A stretch of 64,000 nt of DNA, taken from contig CAWUCO010000199.1 in assembly GCA_963920705.1 (NCBI GenBank), forward strand, positions 62,001-126,000. Direction: 5' to 3'. This DNA comes from Odiellus spinosus (Eukaryota > Arthropoda > Arachnida > Opiliones > Phalangiidae). How positions within the stretch are numbered: the first letter of the stretch is position 1; each line of letters starts with the position of its first letter. The notes beneath the pieces are model-generated. The model was not told the DNA's origin, ran no database searches, and worked only from the letters and a program-made list of their open reading frames with translations. The translations under genes were made by a program, and so were the position numbers. Shown here piece by piece: positions 63,250-64,000 of this stretch.

Positions 63250-63576
63250 ATGGCTAAAGCTCATCCATCATCATCCGAGGACGAACTGACGTTATGTCCT
63301 TCACAAGATGAGTTAAAGACATTTTATAATTCGCCTTCTGTCAAAGAAAAAGTCATGAAATTGAATACTTATGAACCGAGCAACCCTGCGAGAAATTATA
63401 TGAATAAGACGGACGTCGACTCTATCATCAGAAGAACGCCTTATCCGAAGTATCACCCTGTCGGTTCTAATCTTGCTCGTCCAGATTATTATCAACCCAT
63501 AGTGAATAAAACACTGGAAGAAATTACAATCAGGCAACCATTCCAAAACAATTATATGTTGCATCCATTTCAATAG
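63250..63576 (+). CDS. G4 accessory ORF, unknown function
   Basis: The ATG at 63250 (MAKAHPSSSEDELTLCPSQD) opens an intact 108-residue frame with a charged, Pro/Asn/Tyr-rich composition (RRTPYPKYHPVGSNLARPDY) and no membrane helix. It lies 185 bp behind the MBD stop, where G2 has its own first accessory ORF, but shows no clear similarity to it. No family recognised. Confidence 0.4.
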   Translation: MAKAHPSSSEDELTLCPSQDELKTFYNSPSVKEKVMKLNTYEPSNPARNYMNKTDVDSIIRRTPYPKYHPVGSNLARPDYYQPIVNKTLEEITIRQPFQNNYMLHPFQ

Positions 63577-63632
63577 CGTCTTTGAGTCACTCAGATGAGT
63601 TATTTTTAACGCTAGCTATGATTATGGATTAA

Positions 63633-64000
63633 GCAGAAAAAGATCGCGCAATTCAAAATGCCCGTTTAGAGTTTCTGCAGAAAATGAAGTATTCTAAACC
63701 CACTGTATCCACGGAGTTGATCTCGACTCCTCATTCATTACCTTCTCGACAAATTTATAAGACTGATAACCAGCTGACGGCTTACTCTAGATTCAAGGTT
63801 CAAGCCTTGAAGAATCGTCTAAGTCAACAAAACTCAATCGCTATTCAAGGTAATTTAAGCGATGATCTCCCTGCGAATGAATCAGTATCCTCGTCATCCA
63901 CAGATGCCAACCCAAAAGAAGGGAATTTTTTAAGCCAATATGCCTACGAGTTCGACAGACGCCTAACCCGTCGTGATGAGGGGTGTCTACTACCCCTATG
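63633..64000 (+). CDS. G4 second accessory ORF, runs off the window
   Basis: Open from 63633 to the window edge. In frame just upstream is ATG GAT TAA (63624-63632), so the likely start is followed at once by a stop. The protein reads AEKDRAIQNARLEFLQKMKY, then KTDNQLTAYSRFKVQALKNR and a Ser-rich stretch, and FLSQYAYEFDRRLTRR: helical and charged, possibly coiled coil. No family is recognised. It is placed like accessory ORF 2 of G2. Confidence 0.35.

Noticed and set aside
1-64000. tRNA and rRNA genes
   Set aside because: No cloverleaf-like A/B box pair or rRNA core sequence was recognised by eye.

Overview
The window is eukaryotic, transposon-dense DNA, most likely from an arthropod. The evidence is spliceosomal introns with frame-checked GT..AG borders, AATAAA signals, TATA boxes, almost no intact host genes, and a short interstitial CCTAA/TTAGG tract near 27.33 kb. 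The only candidate host genes are a fragment resembling an ionotropic receptor C-terminus (2.8-3.5 kb) and a decayed multi-exon gene of unknown family (35.0-36.8 kb).

About 7.3-23.6 kb is one decayed Polinton/Maverick (adintovirus-like) element. Leftward it carries an acidic ORF and protein-primed DNA polymerase B. Rightward it carries the packaging ATPase, two conserved small structural genes, an integrase with chromodomain, penton, basic minor capsid protein, double-jelly-roll major capsid protein and adenain-like protease. Accessory genes are a BIR-domain (IAP-type) gene, a divergent pair of PC4-like paralogs, a small membrane protein and two GC-rich ORFs. Most core genes carry stops, frameshifts or insertions; a 116-bp hAT-type MITE with a perfect 8-bp target duplication sits in the capsid gene. 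A perfect 31-bp inverted match lies at both edges. Pieces of two further Polinton-like elements are present: an integrase tail at 4.4 kb, and capsid plus penton-like ORFs on the minus strand at 23.9-25.7 kb.

25.7-39.7 kb is a graveyard: a Ty3/Gypsy pol whose integrase is split by an element with 16-bp minisatellite arms, a PIF/Harbinger transposase, solitary accessory ORF pieces, MITEs, a P-element/THAP9-type transposase end and a Ty1/Copia pol. 39.9-43.8 kb is a foldback built from a Tc1/mariner-type transposase, itself interrupted by a TTAA-flanked insertion holding two more hairpins.

44-64 kb contains three separate Ty3/Gypsy copies (44-52 kb, 55.7-56.7 kb minus, 61.9-64 kb). In each, the integrase C-terminus runs on into a domain that reads as a methyl-CpG-binding domain (MBD). 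This is the most interesting signal in the window. Between them lie nested arrays of CCCATT-type repeats, a degenerate pentamer satellite, an unknown ORF at 57 kb, and a Merlin-type transposase running into a DDE_Tnp_4 + SWIM transposase ORF of 575 aa.
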